DNA of 64,000 bases from Arabidopsis thaliana (taxonomy: Eukaryota > Streptophyta > Magnoliopsida > Brassicales > Brassicaceae): positions 11,774,001 through 11,838,000 of the forward strand of contig NC_003070.9 in the NCBI RefSeq assembly GCF_000001735.4, written 5' to 3'. Every line of letters begins with the position of its first letter. The stretch's first letter is position 1. A model generated the notes under the pieces. The model was given only the letters and a program-made list of their open reading frames with translations, was not told the origin of the DNA and made no database searches. Positions 31,688 through 43,657 of the stretch are shown one piece after another. Both the position numbers and the translations under genes were made by a program.

Positions 31688-32699
31688 TCTCCTTATTATT
31701 AAAAGGAAAGTACAAATTAAAAAATAGACAAATTTGGCTTCAATTTCAATTTTAATTTTGGATTTTGTACATAGACATTAAAGGTAACTAGGATTTAACC
31801 CGCGGTTTACCGCGGGCAATCGGTTTATTTAGTTCTTATACTAAATATTGAAATAAATAATATAAATTTTTTAATCAAACATAACTAAATAATAATTAGG
31901 ATTTTTTTATTGTTATTTAATGATAAGAGGAATGTGTTTAAATTTTTTTTGGTTGTTATTTACTTATTTTTGTTGAACAGTTTAGATTGAAGAGAATTAA
32001 TTTTATTGAACGGTTTAGCTTGAATCGGATCATATAAAGTTTAAGAGATTGTTAAGACCAAATTACCTTTAATAATTTTGAATAGCAAAGAAGAAAATCC
32101 AAAATTGAAATCAAAATTGAGGCCAAATTAGACAAATTTTCAATTTGTACCTCCTTTTTAATAATAAGAGGATGATTTGGTCAACTCAATCTATTTAAGC
32201 TTATAGGATCCACGTTATTAATTTCGGGTGGGTTAAAAGTAATGATCTCTTAATCACGGATTCAAATACATAATCGGGTTTAGCATCCAAAGTAGACAAT
32301 CTTAACCGTTCAACAATATCGATATCTCTACTTCATTTTGGTATCTAAATATGAGTATATTCCATCCCAAAAAGAACTATAATCACAAAAAATATTTCAA
32401 AAGCACTTATAATCGCAAAAAGAATTACACCACTTTTACTATTTTACATTTTTGTTACTACTTTACTTATATTTAAATTACATACACATTTACTAATTAA
32501 TACACATATTTAAACACATTAAAACACATTATTCTAATCACTAAATAACAATCAACCAATAAAAATCTCAATCATTATTTATAAAAATTTAAAATAAAAG
32601 AAATATTTTATAAATTTACAATATAAAAATATAATCAAAATACTTAATTAAAAAACATATAAAACTGAGGCCCCCGGTAAACCGCGGGTTAAATCCTAG
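31688..32699 (+). mobile_element. non-autonomous Helitron, plus strand, host of a nested Helitron
   Basis: Starts TCTCCTTATTATTAAAAGG after host A (31687). Ends in the hairpin CCCCGGTAAACCGCGGG (32672-32688) and then CTAG before host T (32700). It carries an inserted second Helitron at 31788-32172, so its own length is about 627 bp. No coding capacity seen. Confidence 0.75.
31788..32172 (-). mobile_element. 385-bp Helitron nested inside another Helitron
   Basis: On the minus strand it starts TCCTCTTATTATTAAAAAGG (at plus 32172) and ends with the hairpin CCCGCGGTAAACCGCGGG (plus 31799-31816) and CTAG (plus 31791-31788). Host bases A (31787) and T (32173) flank it, as expected. Its two ends match those of the surrounding element, so both belong to one family or to close relatives. 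Confidence 0.72.
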
Positions 32700-33610
32700 T
32701 TATTACAGTAAAAGAGATAACAATTTCTTTTCTAATTCGGATAAATTTTTCATTGTACCAGCATAAGTTTATGTATGTTTTCAAATAGAATTCTATAATT
32801 TTCACTGTTTAAAAATCGTGAGCCAATAGAAAACAAGATTCAATTGGTTTTTGGGTGAAGTTTAGTTTAAAATTTCAATCTCAATACCGTATTTGGAAGT
32901 ATAAGACCTTTATGACACTTTCAATTTGGTAAATAGATAAATTCTGATACACAGATGTTGGGAGATAAGTTATGTTGACCAGTGTCTCACTAGGCTAATA
33001 TATCTCATAATGAGGTTAAGGTCAAATTTGAGTCCATTGGAGAACTTCAGGAGTTGATATACATTTAAAAAGGTGGTTAGATAAAGAAGCACATTATTCA
33101 TGCTGCGATTACAAAAAATAGGTGGTCCACACGTTTATGAGCTTCGTCAGCTAAACTTTTCCCATCAAAAAAAAAAATCATTTTTAGGTCAAAATCAAGC
33201 ACTTTTTTATTTTTTTAAAGCAGAAATTTTAAAAAAAAACAGCAAATTTTCAAAATTATGAAGTTTCAAATTCACTAGTAAAATCAAATAAAAATAAAAT
33301 AATTATGTAACACTTGAGATTAAATTCTTTTATCAATTTGATACTTTGCCATATCATTAAAAAAAAGAAAAAAAAAAGTGTATGGTAAGCAATGTGTTGT
33401 CGTCTACTGAGGGTACTATTACGGCGGCCCATAAAGAAAACGACTGCGAATTTGTTTTTATTGTTTTTGTGTTTATTTGATTTCCACTATGTTTATAGCA
33501 CGTTGTGAAAACTATTTGATCCAATTCTATCTACTCCACACTTCTTAAAGATTTCGATTTTTTAAAAATAAATTTTATTTCTTTTGAGGTCTAGCAATTC
33601 AACCATCAAA
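32700..33610. other. intergenic, AT-rich
   Basis: Nothing but A-runs and AT-rich DNA seen. Confidence 0.45.
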
Positions 33611-33618
33611 TATGATCT

Positions 33619-34271
33619 TAGGGGTGGGCGCAAGGCGAGTACTTGCTATTTTAGGGATATTTGTTACTCGACTTGCCTTGTATGAGTAATCAAAATAAGT
33701 ACTTATATTTGGCTTGTTAAAAACGAGTACTTGCAATTTCAAGTACTTGCTAAAATATGATTGCCTTGCGAGCTACTTGCCTTGTCATGTTACTTGCTAC
33801 TTGCGAGTTACTTACACTTACTTGCGAGTTATTACTTGTTATTTGCGAATTATTTACAAGTATTTACGAGTTATTACTTGCTACTTGCGAGTTACTTACA
33901 AGTTATTTGCAAGTATTTGAGAGTTACTTGCAAGTAACACTTTCGAATTACTTGAAATTACTTAATACTTTATTTATCATATTTTTTACCTGTTTAAAAT
34001 TTACTTTACTTCTAATATAGTTTTTAAATGTGTCTAACACTAAAACAATACAATATATGTATATAAAATGGTAAAATAATAACGAGTAACGAGTCAAACG
34101 AGTCGAGTATTAGTTTTTTTTTCATTACTTGTTACTTGACTTGTACTTACAAGTATCTAAATTATACTACTTGTTACTTGCCTTGTTAACAACGAGTACT
34201 TGTTTTTTCAAGGCGAGTACGAGCCAAGTAGCGAGTATAGGACGAGTAACGAGTACTTGTGCCCAGCCCTA
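33619..34271. mobile_element. non-autonomous hAT-type element
   Basis: 653 bp between perfect 8-bp target duplications TATGATCT (33611-33618 and 34272-34279). Terminal inverted repeats TAGGGGTGGGCGCAAG and TAGGGCTGGGCACAAG match at 14 of 16. The 8-bp duplication and TAGGG-type ends are hAT features. The inside is a degenerate array of ACTTGC, GAGTTACTT and CAAGTA words. No transposase; the frames at 33714-34020 are readings of the array. Confidence 0.88.
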
Positions 34272-34279
34272 TATGATCT

Positions 34280-36899
34280 ATCATAATATTTATTCTATAT
34301 AATTGTTGGAAGATACTTTTATAATTTTAAGATAACTAATCAATTAGAAAATTTTAGTTAACTCTTTTTATCAAAAAAAAAGGTTCCCCTGTGCATTTTT
34401 AATAAAACTTTTGATGTAGTATTAAGAAGAGTTGGGTTGGGTGCAGTGCAACTTTTTTGTTTTTTTCTTATATAACCGAAAAAATGATTATATGCGACCA
34501 CCATAACATGCAAAAAAGTGCACACTGAAAATTTATATTGATGGCCTAAAAAGATTATTAAAAAGGAACAAAAAAATCTTGTGACTACCATAAAACCTTT
34601 GTCCTAGAGATGTGTCCATTTCCTGGTTTCGTCGTCATCAGCTAGTCAAGATCTTATCGTGTTCTACGTTTGGCCAAATATGTTTTCTACTTTATTATAT
34701 TGAGATGTTTGCCTTGGTTTATCATTTTTCTTATTACCCAACTATTTTATTTTGAATAACTCTAAAAAGTCCTAAAACAGTCAAACCATTGCATATAATG
34801 AACAACATCAAATTAAATCATATAATTAACTTTTAAAAATTTATAATTCTTATAATTCTTTTCTTTACTTTACAAGTGTAAAAACATTTTCATCCAAACT
34901 TTCCTTTAATGTCTTATAAAAAAAGCACATGTTAATATCTCTTGAAAATGAATATGCTATGCAATGTTTGTTTCAAAATCGTAACTTTATGTTAGTTAAC
35001 TTGTTAGCGATTAGATGGATTAGTCATTGTAAAAGTTTTCAGTATCTGTTTAGCTTTAGTGAAGTATAGAGAATTATACAAGATTTCAACGTTACGTTTC
35101 TATTACATGATTATCTTTTAAATACTATATATCTTGTAGAGGTATTTTATTCATCTTTATCACTTTTAGTTTTGCAACATTTCAGTTTCGAATTTTGGGT
35201 TGTTTTGATATGGTTTTCGTTTAAATTCGGGTTCTAACTTCATATACAAACGATTGTCAAATAATAGGAGCTTGGACATAATATATAGGTGTTAACTGTT
35301 AAGTTCGTAATTACTTTTGTTAGGATTTATTCAAACAAAATTTCAATACAATTTCGGTTGAGTTTCAGCAAATTTAAACTAGATGGACCATGGATACATC
35401 AATTTTTCTTTAAGAATGAATGATTCTAGGATTTTATGTCATTTTTGAAAACAACACCAAAGCTTTAAACAATAACAATAATAATTCATTTCTTAATAGG
35501 GTTCTCTTTACTATATTCGTCTATGTATTGTTTTCCTTTGATACATAGATTGCCGACAAAAAGAAATTGTTTTGAGGGTTTAACCGACTAACTGTAACAA
35601 TTAGTTGCTAAACTGTATCATTGATTATCAAACCAAACGATCGTTGAACCAATCTACTGATTAGTGGATTAATAATAGAAAACCGTATTAGCCATCTAAA
35701 ATTGTGTCAGTTTAGAATCGACTGACCGAACAACCTCTGCCGATTTTAGTAATAGAAAACCGTATTAGCCATCTCCAAAACCAGATTTATCATACTAGCA
35801 TATAAATGAGTGCTACCTACCAACCAATTCACAAAACCTATAGGATACAAAAGTTGGTCCCAATTTTGGTAAAGAGAAAATACTCGTTTAAATTGTTTCC
35901 ACACAATCTTATGCCCTACCCATTCTCAGGCTTTATTATGATAATGTCTTAACAGTAATCTTAAATCTTTAGATCACATATATAGTGCACGTGACGAAAT
36001 TGTCATCCACATATGGTTGTGTCAGAAAAATTGGCCATTTTTATGTGTGACCTTTCACCTTTAGTGGTAGGTGCCCACTCCTCCCCCTACGTTGACACTT
36101 CTGTATGGAGAAATATCTAGTAGAAACAAACAATATCAAAATAAATGGTGGAAGAAAAAGAAACAAACCTTCTAATTATAATATTTTTATATCCTATATA
36201 TATATATATATATATAAGATCAAGATGTGTATATGAAATACATATGTAGATCGTAGACTAGACACTTTGGTAGGGAACAAATTTATGATTTTATTGAGAC
36301 ACGTTTTTAAAGAACATCTTGTTTTTCTCTTTAAAAGGTTATAGGAAAAGAATAAAATAACTTGCAATTGAAAACTTATGTGGTCCAACTGAACGAAACA
36401 GCTTCTTCCCCTGCCAAAGTGATGCTTATTGGGCCCTAAAGTTTTTAAGACCTAAATGACGTAGTTAAGGCCCAAACCTATCAGATCTTGTGTCAAGCAT
36501 CAAGAGGTGAAAGCAAACTAGCAAAGTTTCTCTTGGGATTTCATCTTGAGATGGATTCAACTCGTTCTTGCTGAATATCTTCTCATCATAGAGTGTTGCA
36601 TGCACGGTCCTTCCTCCAAACTATTGCCCATCTATTGAGGATAAGAACATAAGGAATCGTTTGAGCACAGCAAGACGAGGATAAGACGAGAAATACAAAG
36701 GCGGGATTCAAATGTGGTTTGCTCAGAGACAACATATAGTTTGTTCTGAAAATGTTCTAAAAAGATTGCATTCTTATGTATAAACAGTTTTTTTTTTTTA
36801 ATATAATTTAACATAATATTTTTAAAAAAAAGGATATTTTCCTAATCTTGTAGATATTACTAAATCTCTCTTATGTATATTTACCATTTGTATTAGGGC
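34280..36899. other. intergenic, AT-rich
   Basis: No gene supported. A TA microsatellite lies at about 36195-36216. A phrase AATAGAAAACCGTATTAGCC is repeated near 35677 and 35751. Confidence 0.5.
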
Positions 36900-36902
36900 T
36901 TT

Positions 36903-37039
36903 GTATAAATACTCGACCTTGAGGTCTAAGGAATACAAGTCATTCATTCACATATTATTGAGTTTGACACCATCGAGACTGAGACCGAGAATTAACTCGC
37001 TAGGGTTAACACACATTTAGGGTTCTGTCAGGAGCCGCC
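36903..37039 (+). promoter_or_regulatory. core promoter and leader of the F-box gene
   Basis: A TATA box GTATAAATA at about 36903-36911, followed by a leader of about 100 bases to the ATG at 37040. Confidence 0.55.
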
Positions 37040-38380
37040 ATGAAACGCAAGGACGATGACCAGGAGGACAGATCATGTAGCAGCGCAAGTAAGTTAGATC
37101 CGATCCCTCTTGATCTAAAGATGGCTACAGTGCCTACCAAATCTCATATGAAGAAGAGTCACCAAAATAAACTCGAGGAAGATGAGAAAGAAGACACAAA
37201 CCCTAGTAAGTTAGAGTTAGATTCGCTGCCTCTTGACCTAAAGATGGCGATACTGACTAGAATCCCTGCCAAGTCTCTTATGAAGTTGCGATGCGTGTCA
37301 AAGATGTGGTCTTCCATCATCCGAAGCCGAGGTTTCATTGATTCCTACTACGCTATCTCCTCGAAGCAATCACGGTTTATAGTCGGTTTGAGTAACGCTG
37401 CATTTAACGAGCCTGAGAAGCAGCTTACCTTCCTCTTCTCGTTTTCCCACGAAGACGGAGAGAAGTCTTCTTCTTCTTCTTTGGTACCCAACTTCGAGAT
37501 GGCAGTTCCCTGCAGCTTAGCTGGCCTCTCACACTCTTTGGCTTCTTTCCATGGCATTCTCGCTGTTGAAGGTAAGGTGATGTGTAACCCTAACACGGAG
37601 CAATTCACTACGTTACCCGTTGGCACCATCTTTGTGGGGTACGATCCGATTGACGATCAATACAAAGCGCTCGGCTTTGATTTTGATAAGAGATGTCATG
37701 GTAATGCTATTGGTCACAAGGTTTGGACATTGGGAGGTGGTGAAGGAATGAGACAGATTAGAGGTGACCTTGCACCTTATAGACCGATACTACTACCAAA
37801 TGTATGCATCAACGGTGTTATCTACTATGGTGCTCATACCTTATCCCAAACCAAAGATCCAGTTATTGTGTGTTTTGATGTTAGATCTGAGAAACTAAGT
37901 TTTATCACTGCACCTGCGGTTGTCCTCCAATCGGGGATGAAGTCTATACTCATAGACTACAAAGGGAAGCTAGCTTCTATTGTGAGAAACTCCTGTGGTG
38001 GTTGTATCAGCAGTTTTGTTTTTTGGATACTAGAAGACCCCAAGAAACATGAATGGTCTAGGCAAAGTTGTGATTTTCCCTACTCTCTGTGGGATTATGT
38101 TGGGAATGTCAGAATATGTTTCTTTGGCACCAACAAGGCTGGTGAGATCATTATTGCCCCAATGTTTTTGTCACGCGATGTTCGGTCCTTCTACATTTTC
38201 TACTATAATGTTGAAACAAAAACCATGAGAAGAGTTAGGCTCCGAGGAATTGGAAGCGATATAGAGTTTAGGCGCTCTTATGGATCCGAAAACAAGTTGT
38301 GTAATTGCCATGTCCGTATCGCACATCAACACGTTGAGAGTATTGCCTTTTTAAAGGATCATATAAATTTAAGAACTTGA
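37040..38380 (+). CDS. F-box protein with F-box-associated domain
   Basis: A single exon of 446 residues. The F-box is about residues 61-102: L-P-L-D-L-K-M-A-I-L-T-R-I-P-A-K-S-L-M-K, then R-C-V-S-K-M-W-S-S-I-I-R. An FBA_3-type domain follows, with G-I-L, N-P-N-T-E-Q-F-T-T-L-P, G-Y-D-P-I-D-D-Q-Y-K, V-W-T-L-G-G-G-E and I-N-G-V-I-Y-Y-G. Such proteins are substrate receptors of SCF (SKP1-cullin-F-box) ubiquitin ligases; the substrate is unknown. Residues 17-38 repeat the F-box start in degraded form, so the N-terminus carries a partial internal duplication. The family expands by tandem duplication, and an internally deleted copy lies at 39004-39120. Probably AT1G32660. Confidence 0.85.
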   Translation: MKRKDDDQEDRSCSSASKLDPIPLDLKMATVPTKSHMKKSHQNKLEEDEKEDTNPSKLELDSLPLDLKMAILTRIPAKSLMKLRCVSKMWSSIIRSRGFIDSYYAISSKQSRFIVGLSNAAFNEPEKQLTFLFSFSHEDGEKSSSSSLVPNFEMAVPCSLAGLSHSLASFHGILAVEGKVMCNPNTEQFTTLPVGTIFVGYDPIDDQYKALGFDFDKRCHGNAIGHKVWTLGGGEGMRQIRGDLAPYRPILLPNVCINGVIYYGAHTLSQTKDPVIVCFDVRSEKLSFITAPAVVLQSGMKSILIDYKGKLASIVRNSCGGCISSFVFWILEDPKKHEWSRQSCDFPYSLWDYVGNVRICFFGTNKAGEIIIAPMFLSRDVRSFYIFYYNVETKTMRRVRLRGIGSDIEFRRSYGSENKLCNCHVRIAHQHVESIAFLKDHINLRT

Positions 38381-38788
38381 TTCCACTTATACTAATGTAA
38401 AAGAGCATTGGAAACTCTGTGTTTTTTATCATTACAACGCTTAGTTTGTTGTCTTTGTGGTTTCTTTTGTTTCAAGTGTGTGTTCCTCTCCTCAGTTCTT
38501 TATTTTGTTGTTTTATAATATCACGTATTGAAGAGCCACGGAAAACTGTTGAACTCACACCACTTTCACTCACAAACTCCATCTCTCACAACTCTGTTTC
38601 TTGTTCTTGATAAAGAGAAAAACACAAGAACACGTTTAAGAACTTTCATGTCTTTATTGATAGTAAACTTGGATACTTGGATATAATCCTTACACCACAT
38701 ATAAAATGAAAATGGAGGTATTACATACCTAGACTAGAGTAACCTTGGCAAAAAATAAAATAAAAAACAAGGTCAGAATACATGGAAC
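38381..38788. other. 3' flank of the F-box gene
   Basis: 3' UTR and AT-rich DNA. An open frame at 38419-38610 is featureless. Confidence 0.45.
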
Positions 38789-38996
38789 TCATGAAAAAGA
38801 TATTATCGGATCCAAAGAAGCATTTAGAGGTCTCCAAAGCTTCCTAGAGCGTCTTCCGGTGATTGTGTTGCGGATTTCTCGATAAATCATCTTAAAGAGA
38901 GTAGAAGGATGAATCCTTTGGTCGTTGTGTAACACATTGTTCCTTTGACGCCAAATTTGGTATGAAGATCCACCAATGTGGACTCCTTTGCCGAGT
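38789..38996 (-). mobile_element. LINE (L1-type) 3' fragment
   Basis: On the minus strand an open frame of about 68 codons ends in TGA (plus 38791-38789). It reads S-S-Y-Q-I-W-R-Q-R-N-N-V-L-H-N, then T-L-F-K-M-I-Y-R-E-I-R-N-T-I and R-R-S-R-K-L-W-R-P-L. This is the C-terminal tail (after the reverse transcriptase, near the zinc-binding region) of Arabidopsis L1-like retrotransposons. The rest of the element is missing upstream, as in a 5'-truncated or recombined copy. It directly abuts the F-box fragment at 39004. Confidence 0.7.
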
Positions 38997-39003
38997 CGAA
39001 TCT

Positions 39004-39120
39004 AGTGAGAAAGACACAACAAACCCAAGTAAGTTACATCAACGTCGAGAGTGTTGGCTTTCTTAAGGCTCCTATAATTTTAACTTGATTCCACGGATCA
39101 TGTATGTAAGAGAGCTCTAC
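39004..39120 (+). pseudogene. internally deleted copy of the F-box gene
   Basis: 39005-39036 resembles codons 48-58 of the F-box gene (GAGAAAGA.ACACAA, then CCTAGTAAGTTA with CCAAGTAAGTTA). It jumps straight to a sequence matching the last ~20 codons and the start of the 3' UTR (CATCAACG.CGAGAGT, then AACTTGATTCCAC and GTAA.AGAGC). About 1.1 kb in the middle is missing. Confidence 0.7.
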
Positions 39121-41920
39121 CCTTTCATTACTTCTTAGTTTCAATATTTAATCAACTGTTTGATTTTCAACACCAATCAAGCTAGTTTCAATATGTAAGA
39201 GATGTATGTTTATTATGTTAGAAAGTATTGCTCGCTTGTCATCAACGTTTATGAGTCACACTTTCATTTTGTAGCACTTGGTAGGCTGATGCTAGTAAGG
39301 TACACATGAAGACTCAATAACCAGTTCCGTTCTTGTAGACAGCAGAATCCAACCATGAGAGTTATGGTGTGGTATTGCAAGTTGCCCATCGTTGCAATAG
39401 ATCGTTTTCTTTTTATTTATTGTAATATTGGTTGGTTTTATGTGTAGTTTAATAGCTAGACATATTGAATTGAAACGGGAAAATACAACAAAATGAGAAG
39501 ATTGATATTGTGACCAGGACAGAACAATGTTTGTACCTGTTCTTCTTCACCACTAACAAAATCAGATACAAGGAAGAGTCCTGGGATATTCAGTTCAGAA
39601 TCAGCCAACACAAACATGGTTACATGGAGGTGGGATCGGACACAAAAAGAAAGTTTATGACATTGGTAACTCTTACCAACTTACAAGTTACAACACATAC
39701 ATAAAAGATCAAAACTTTGAGCCGTCAAGAACAGAAAGTTTATGACTTTGGTATTCCCCTTTCCCAGATGTACATTCTATGCCGTCAAGAAGCAACAATA
39801 CCTCTCTAGGTGGCCAAAGCATTTCCAAGCAAGAGGTGATTCCTTTACCTTTAGACTTAAATATTTCTTTTAATCGAGTAGCATAGGGATCTCTTTGTTG
39901 GATTTTGCTGAGAATTCGGTGAGAAGAAACTAGAGGATATCTTGTAAATTGTATCTATGACCACTTTGATGTTTGCTCGATGCAAATCATTATTCTTTAG
40001 AAAAGGAATATAATTATGTTGTCAATGGAGTTTGTTTTTGTTCGTTGTTTGGGTTCCACGGTTTTACATTCCCAGTGTTTATATGATGCTTGGCCCCCTC
40101 AATAGATGTGCTTAGTGTTTAGTATATATTCCTTTTCTTAGGCCATGTTTATGTGTTGGTTTATTGTCTTATAGTCGGTGTGTTCATATTATCTTTGGTT
40201 TTGGTTCCTTTTGCAAACGGTTATTAGGTTTAGTATTTCTTCTTGTAGTCCATGTTTATGTGTTATTGTTGTGTTATTATCATCTTGTAAGTTGTAACAT
40301 GCTCCCATTTGTTGATGTTTCTGATCTTTTAGGATTTTCTTGACTTGGACTTTGTTTGTGGTCACCTAACTTTCTAACTCACTTACTTTTTCAACAAATG
40401 TTAGAAAACAGGTTGGTCTTGTGTCAAAAAAGAAACTTATGATTCGGTGGTGTCTCTATTGGCAGGATTTGAACATGACACACACGAGCTCCTACTGAAT
40501 AAAGGGAATGTTTAGTTGTGGATATAACAAGTATATTTACATAATTTTGGACACAATTTCAAACAGATGTACACATTTTTGTGTATATCTATGTATGACA
40601 TATTTTTTTAGAATCGAAAATCAAATTAGAATTGTATAATGGGAACGGCAATATTGATTTTTTGGTGAACCAAAAAAAGGCAAAAATGGCAAATCCACAA
40701 GTTCAATAAGGAAATCGTATATCCAAAATATTTGGGCTACAAAGTGACATTTTGTATAATAATCCCATAGTTTTAGGATTACACTTTTTCTTATCAGGAG
40801 ATCTCATATTGAAATCTAGATTAATCTGGAAAACATTTAAAATAGTGATCAAATATGATTAAATTTATGATATAAGAAATTATATTTTAGTCTTTCAACT
40901 AACATTGTGAATTTTTGAAATATAAGGCCATAAATTGCTTAGTTAATATATGATATCTCATCTAAGTGATCTTCAATTGCTAGGACGAGAGTACCACTTA
41001 TATCTTTTGAAACTCCACACTTTTTCTACCTTTTAACCAAGCATTTTAATATATAATCAGTCTTTATTTTTAACTCGTATTTACTTAAATACTATACAAC
41101 TGAAAATGACAAATTTATCGTGATGGGCTTCTTTTGGAGGAAACATAAGTAGCACGAATGTTGATAAGGAAAGGCCATTCGTGTGCCACTCTTTGTCGCC
41201 TCTCTTTTTATTTTTGTTTTCCTAACTATTCTTTATAAAATAGAATTTTTCTAAATTGGAAAAGAAATAGAATTTTCATAGTAATGCATTTTAGAATTTG
41301 GATCCTAATCTGATATTCAGAAAAAGGTTTTAAAACAAAAGTTTGGAAGGAAACAACAAACTCTAAAACTTGTCTTCCACGACTTAAGCAAATAAAATCT
41401 CAACATCTACTCTTTATGAACTCAATCCAACTGTCTTCGCTTTTAGATCTAGAAACCGAGTCACGAAGAGAGGTCTAATAAGTTTATAGTAGCTCTAAGC
41501 TATAACTCTAGGTAGTTTGTGTTACGGACAAAACCTATCTCAACGTTATGATATATAGAACAATTAGCAAAGTACATTAATGCTATAAAATCCTAGCAGA
41601 GCTAGGAAGAAAAACACCGTATTAATTGTTTTTGAATCCAACAACATTTACATTGACGAACAAATGAAGAAATTCAGGAAAAAAACCAATGCAACAATGA
41701 GTACTTCGTTTTGTGGCCGGTATTCCTTTGGCTCAACATTTACGATTAAGAAAACGTAACAAAATATATTCTACAAAAAGAAAAATTGAAAAATGAATGT
41801 ACCAAGATTCAACTTTGGAAAAAAGACAAAGAAGATAAAGTTGATATTTATAAAGTGAAGAGCAAAGGGAAGAAGCGGTCGATCACTTGTTCTGTAGGGC
41901 TTCCATGCACATGCTATTGC
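39121..41920. other. intergenic, AT-rich
   Basis: No gene supported. The frame at 39510-39704 has no family resemblance. Confidence 0.45.
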
Positions 41921-41922
41921 CT

Positions 41923-41949
41923 CCCCCCCCCCCCCCCTCCCCCCCCCCC
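41923..41949. repeat. poly-C tract
   Basis: Fifteen C, one T, eleven C. G-rich on the minus strand, so able to form G-quadruplex-like structures. The length may be uncertain, since such runs are prone to sequencing error. Confidence 0.85.
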
Positions 41950-43649
41950 TCAATTTGTTCTTATATTCAATATTAATAATTATGTTAAGATTTTTTTCCT
42001 CAATTATTGAGTTTTTATATAGATTAGTGAAGGAAACTACTAGAAAATTATAATTATAAATTATGTTGAAATATATGCTTGTTGGTTTTTCAATATTTGA
42101 AATATCGTTTAACAATTCATAGTAAAATAAAGTTATTATTTGGCTTTTTAGAACACCATTTTTCTCTAGTATTATTCTAATAAAATTTAGTTTATCTCCT
42201 TATTTTTGTTGCTATTTGAATTTATTTATTTTTTTGAAAAGAAAAGTTTTTTTAATTAATAATGAGTTTACTCCTTAGAAAATATAAGGTCCCTCGAACC
42301 ATGATGTGTTTGTTTCAATCACCACGAAACTAACATATTCTTTTTGCTCGAAATAATTATTCTGTTACGTTGACATTTCCGAGTCATATTTAATTGTAAT
42401 TACACATTGGATCTGCTAATTATTTATTGCTTTAAACGATAATGATTGGTGGTCTATGTAATAGTGGACCAGTACCTAAATAATTAAGCGATATATGTGC
42501 AATTGGATAATGCATGTAATCCGTGATTCTTTGTTTACTCCGAAATCGTTAGGGGTGTAACACATGTCAGCCTAGGATTCACTAACCATTTCCAAATATC
42601 CAGTCTAGTTTTCTTTTTAGCAAATTACTTCCATCACATATCAAGAGTTGTACACACATTCATCATATTACCATTACGAGTCTATCCAAGTCTATTAAAG
42701 ATTGGAGTCGTGAAAGGCTACTTAATTAGGCCATCTATATTATTGTTACAAGATTGATAAAGATTGAAAGTTGTCACACTTTGAGAAAACGCACCTTTGT
42801 CACTTTATTAGCAGAATGAGCAATATTTTTCTTAGATCAAATAGCTTTAGTTTGTAAATTCATTAACATAATGTATAGCCAATGCCCTAGGTTCTTTAAA
42901 GCTTGAAAATCTGGTATTGATTCAAACCGAAGCTCCACATATTGAAAGTGAAGTCTCCACATATATGTAGGTTCTCATAATTTTCAATTTTTCATCCCGT
43001 AGTATTTGACACTCCGACCAATTGTGTTTATCTTTTTATGACGTAAACGATGAAATATCTCCGAAACTATAACACTTTTTTTGTTCTCTCGCACACGGTA
43101 TACTATTCTAACTAGGCATGAAATTTTGATCCGACCCGATTGTACCATCCCAAACCAACCCGAGTCTTTTGGATTTCGATACAAATTAGTTTGACATTCG
43201 GAGAGATTGGAATTTTTGTTTATAAACTGGATTCGATCCGATAATCGATTGGTTATTAATAAGCCAATTTTAGCCGGAGAAACCCACAAAAAATAATATA
43301 ATATTTTTTAAAGAATAGTAATAGTTAGTTGACAAAAAGATGAAATCTTACTACTTATTAGACATAATGATATCAATTGTTATGAATAATTTGATAATAA
43401 TTGTTAGTGACATGTTCTTACAACTATTTTTTTGGGTATGATATGTAAGTTTTAATAAGCTGTCGTTTTATTTTCCATGTGAACCAATATCTCTCATACT
43501 GCTAACATAAGATTCGATCAGTTAGTAGGAATAAATTTACGGTATATAAATTAGTAATCGCCAGATTAATAATAACATATTTCCATCACTCTTACATTCT
43601 TACTTAAATTATTATGATAAAGATATATAGAATCTCTGGGTAGATTTGA
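41950..43649. other. intergenic, AT-rich
   Basis: No gene supported. The segment at about 43110-43270, with GATCCGACCCGA and TTCGATCCGATAATCG phrases, resembles degraded transposon sequence but has no clear ends. Confidence 0.4.
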
Positions 43650-43657
43650 CTAACGAA

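Noticed and set aside
31688-32172. A 485-bp MITE with 80-bp inverted arms
   Set aside because: The arms are better explained as the 5' ends of two oppositely oriented Helitrons; hairpin-CTAG tails and A/T host bases are present for both.
33714-34020. Two overlapping Tyr/Leu/Cys-rich frames
   Set aside because: Readings of the word array inside the hAT-type element.
39510-39704. 64-residue frame
   Set aside because: No family resemblance; lies in decayed flank DNA.
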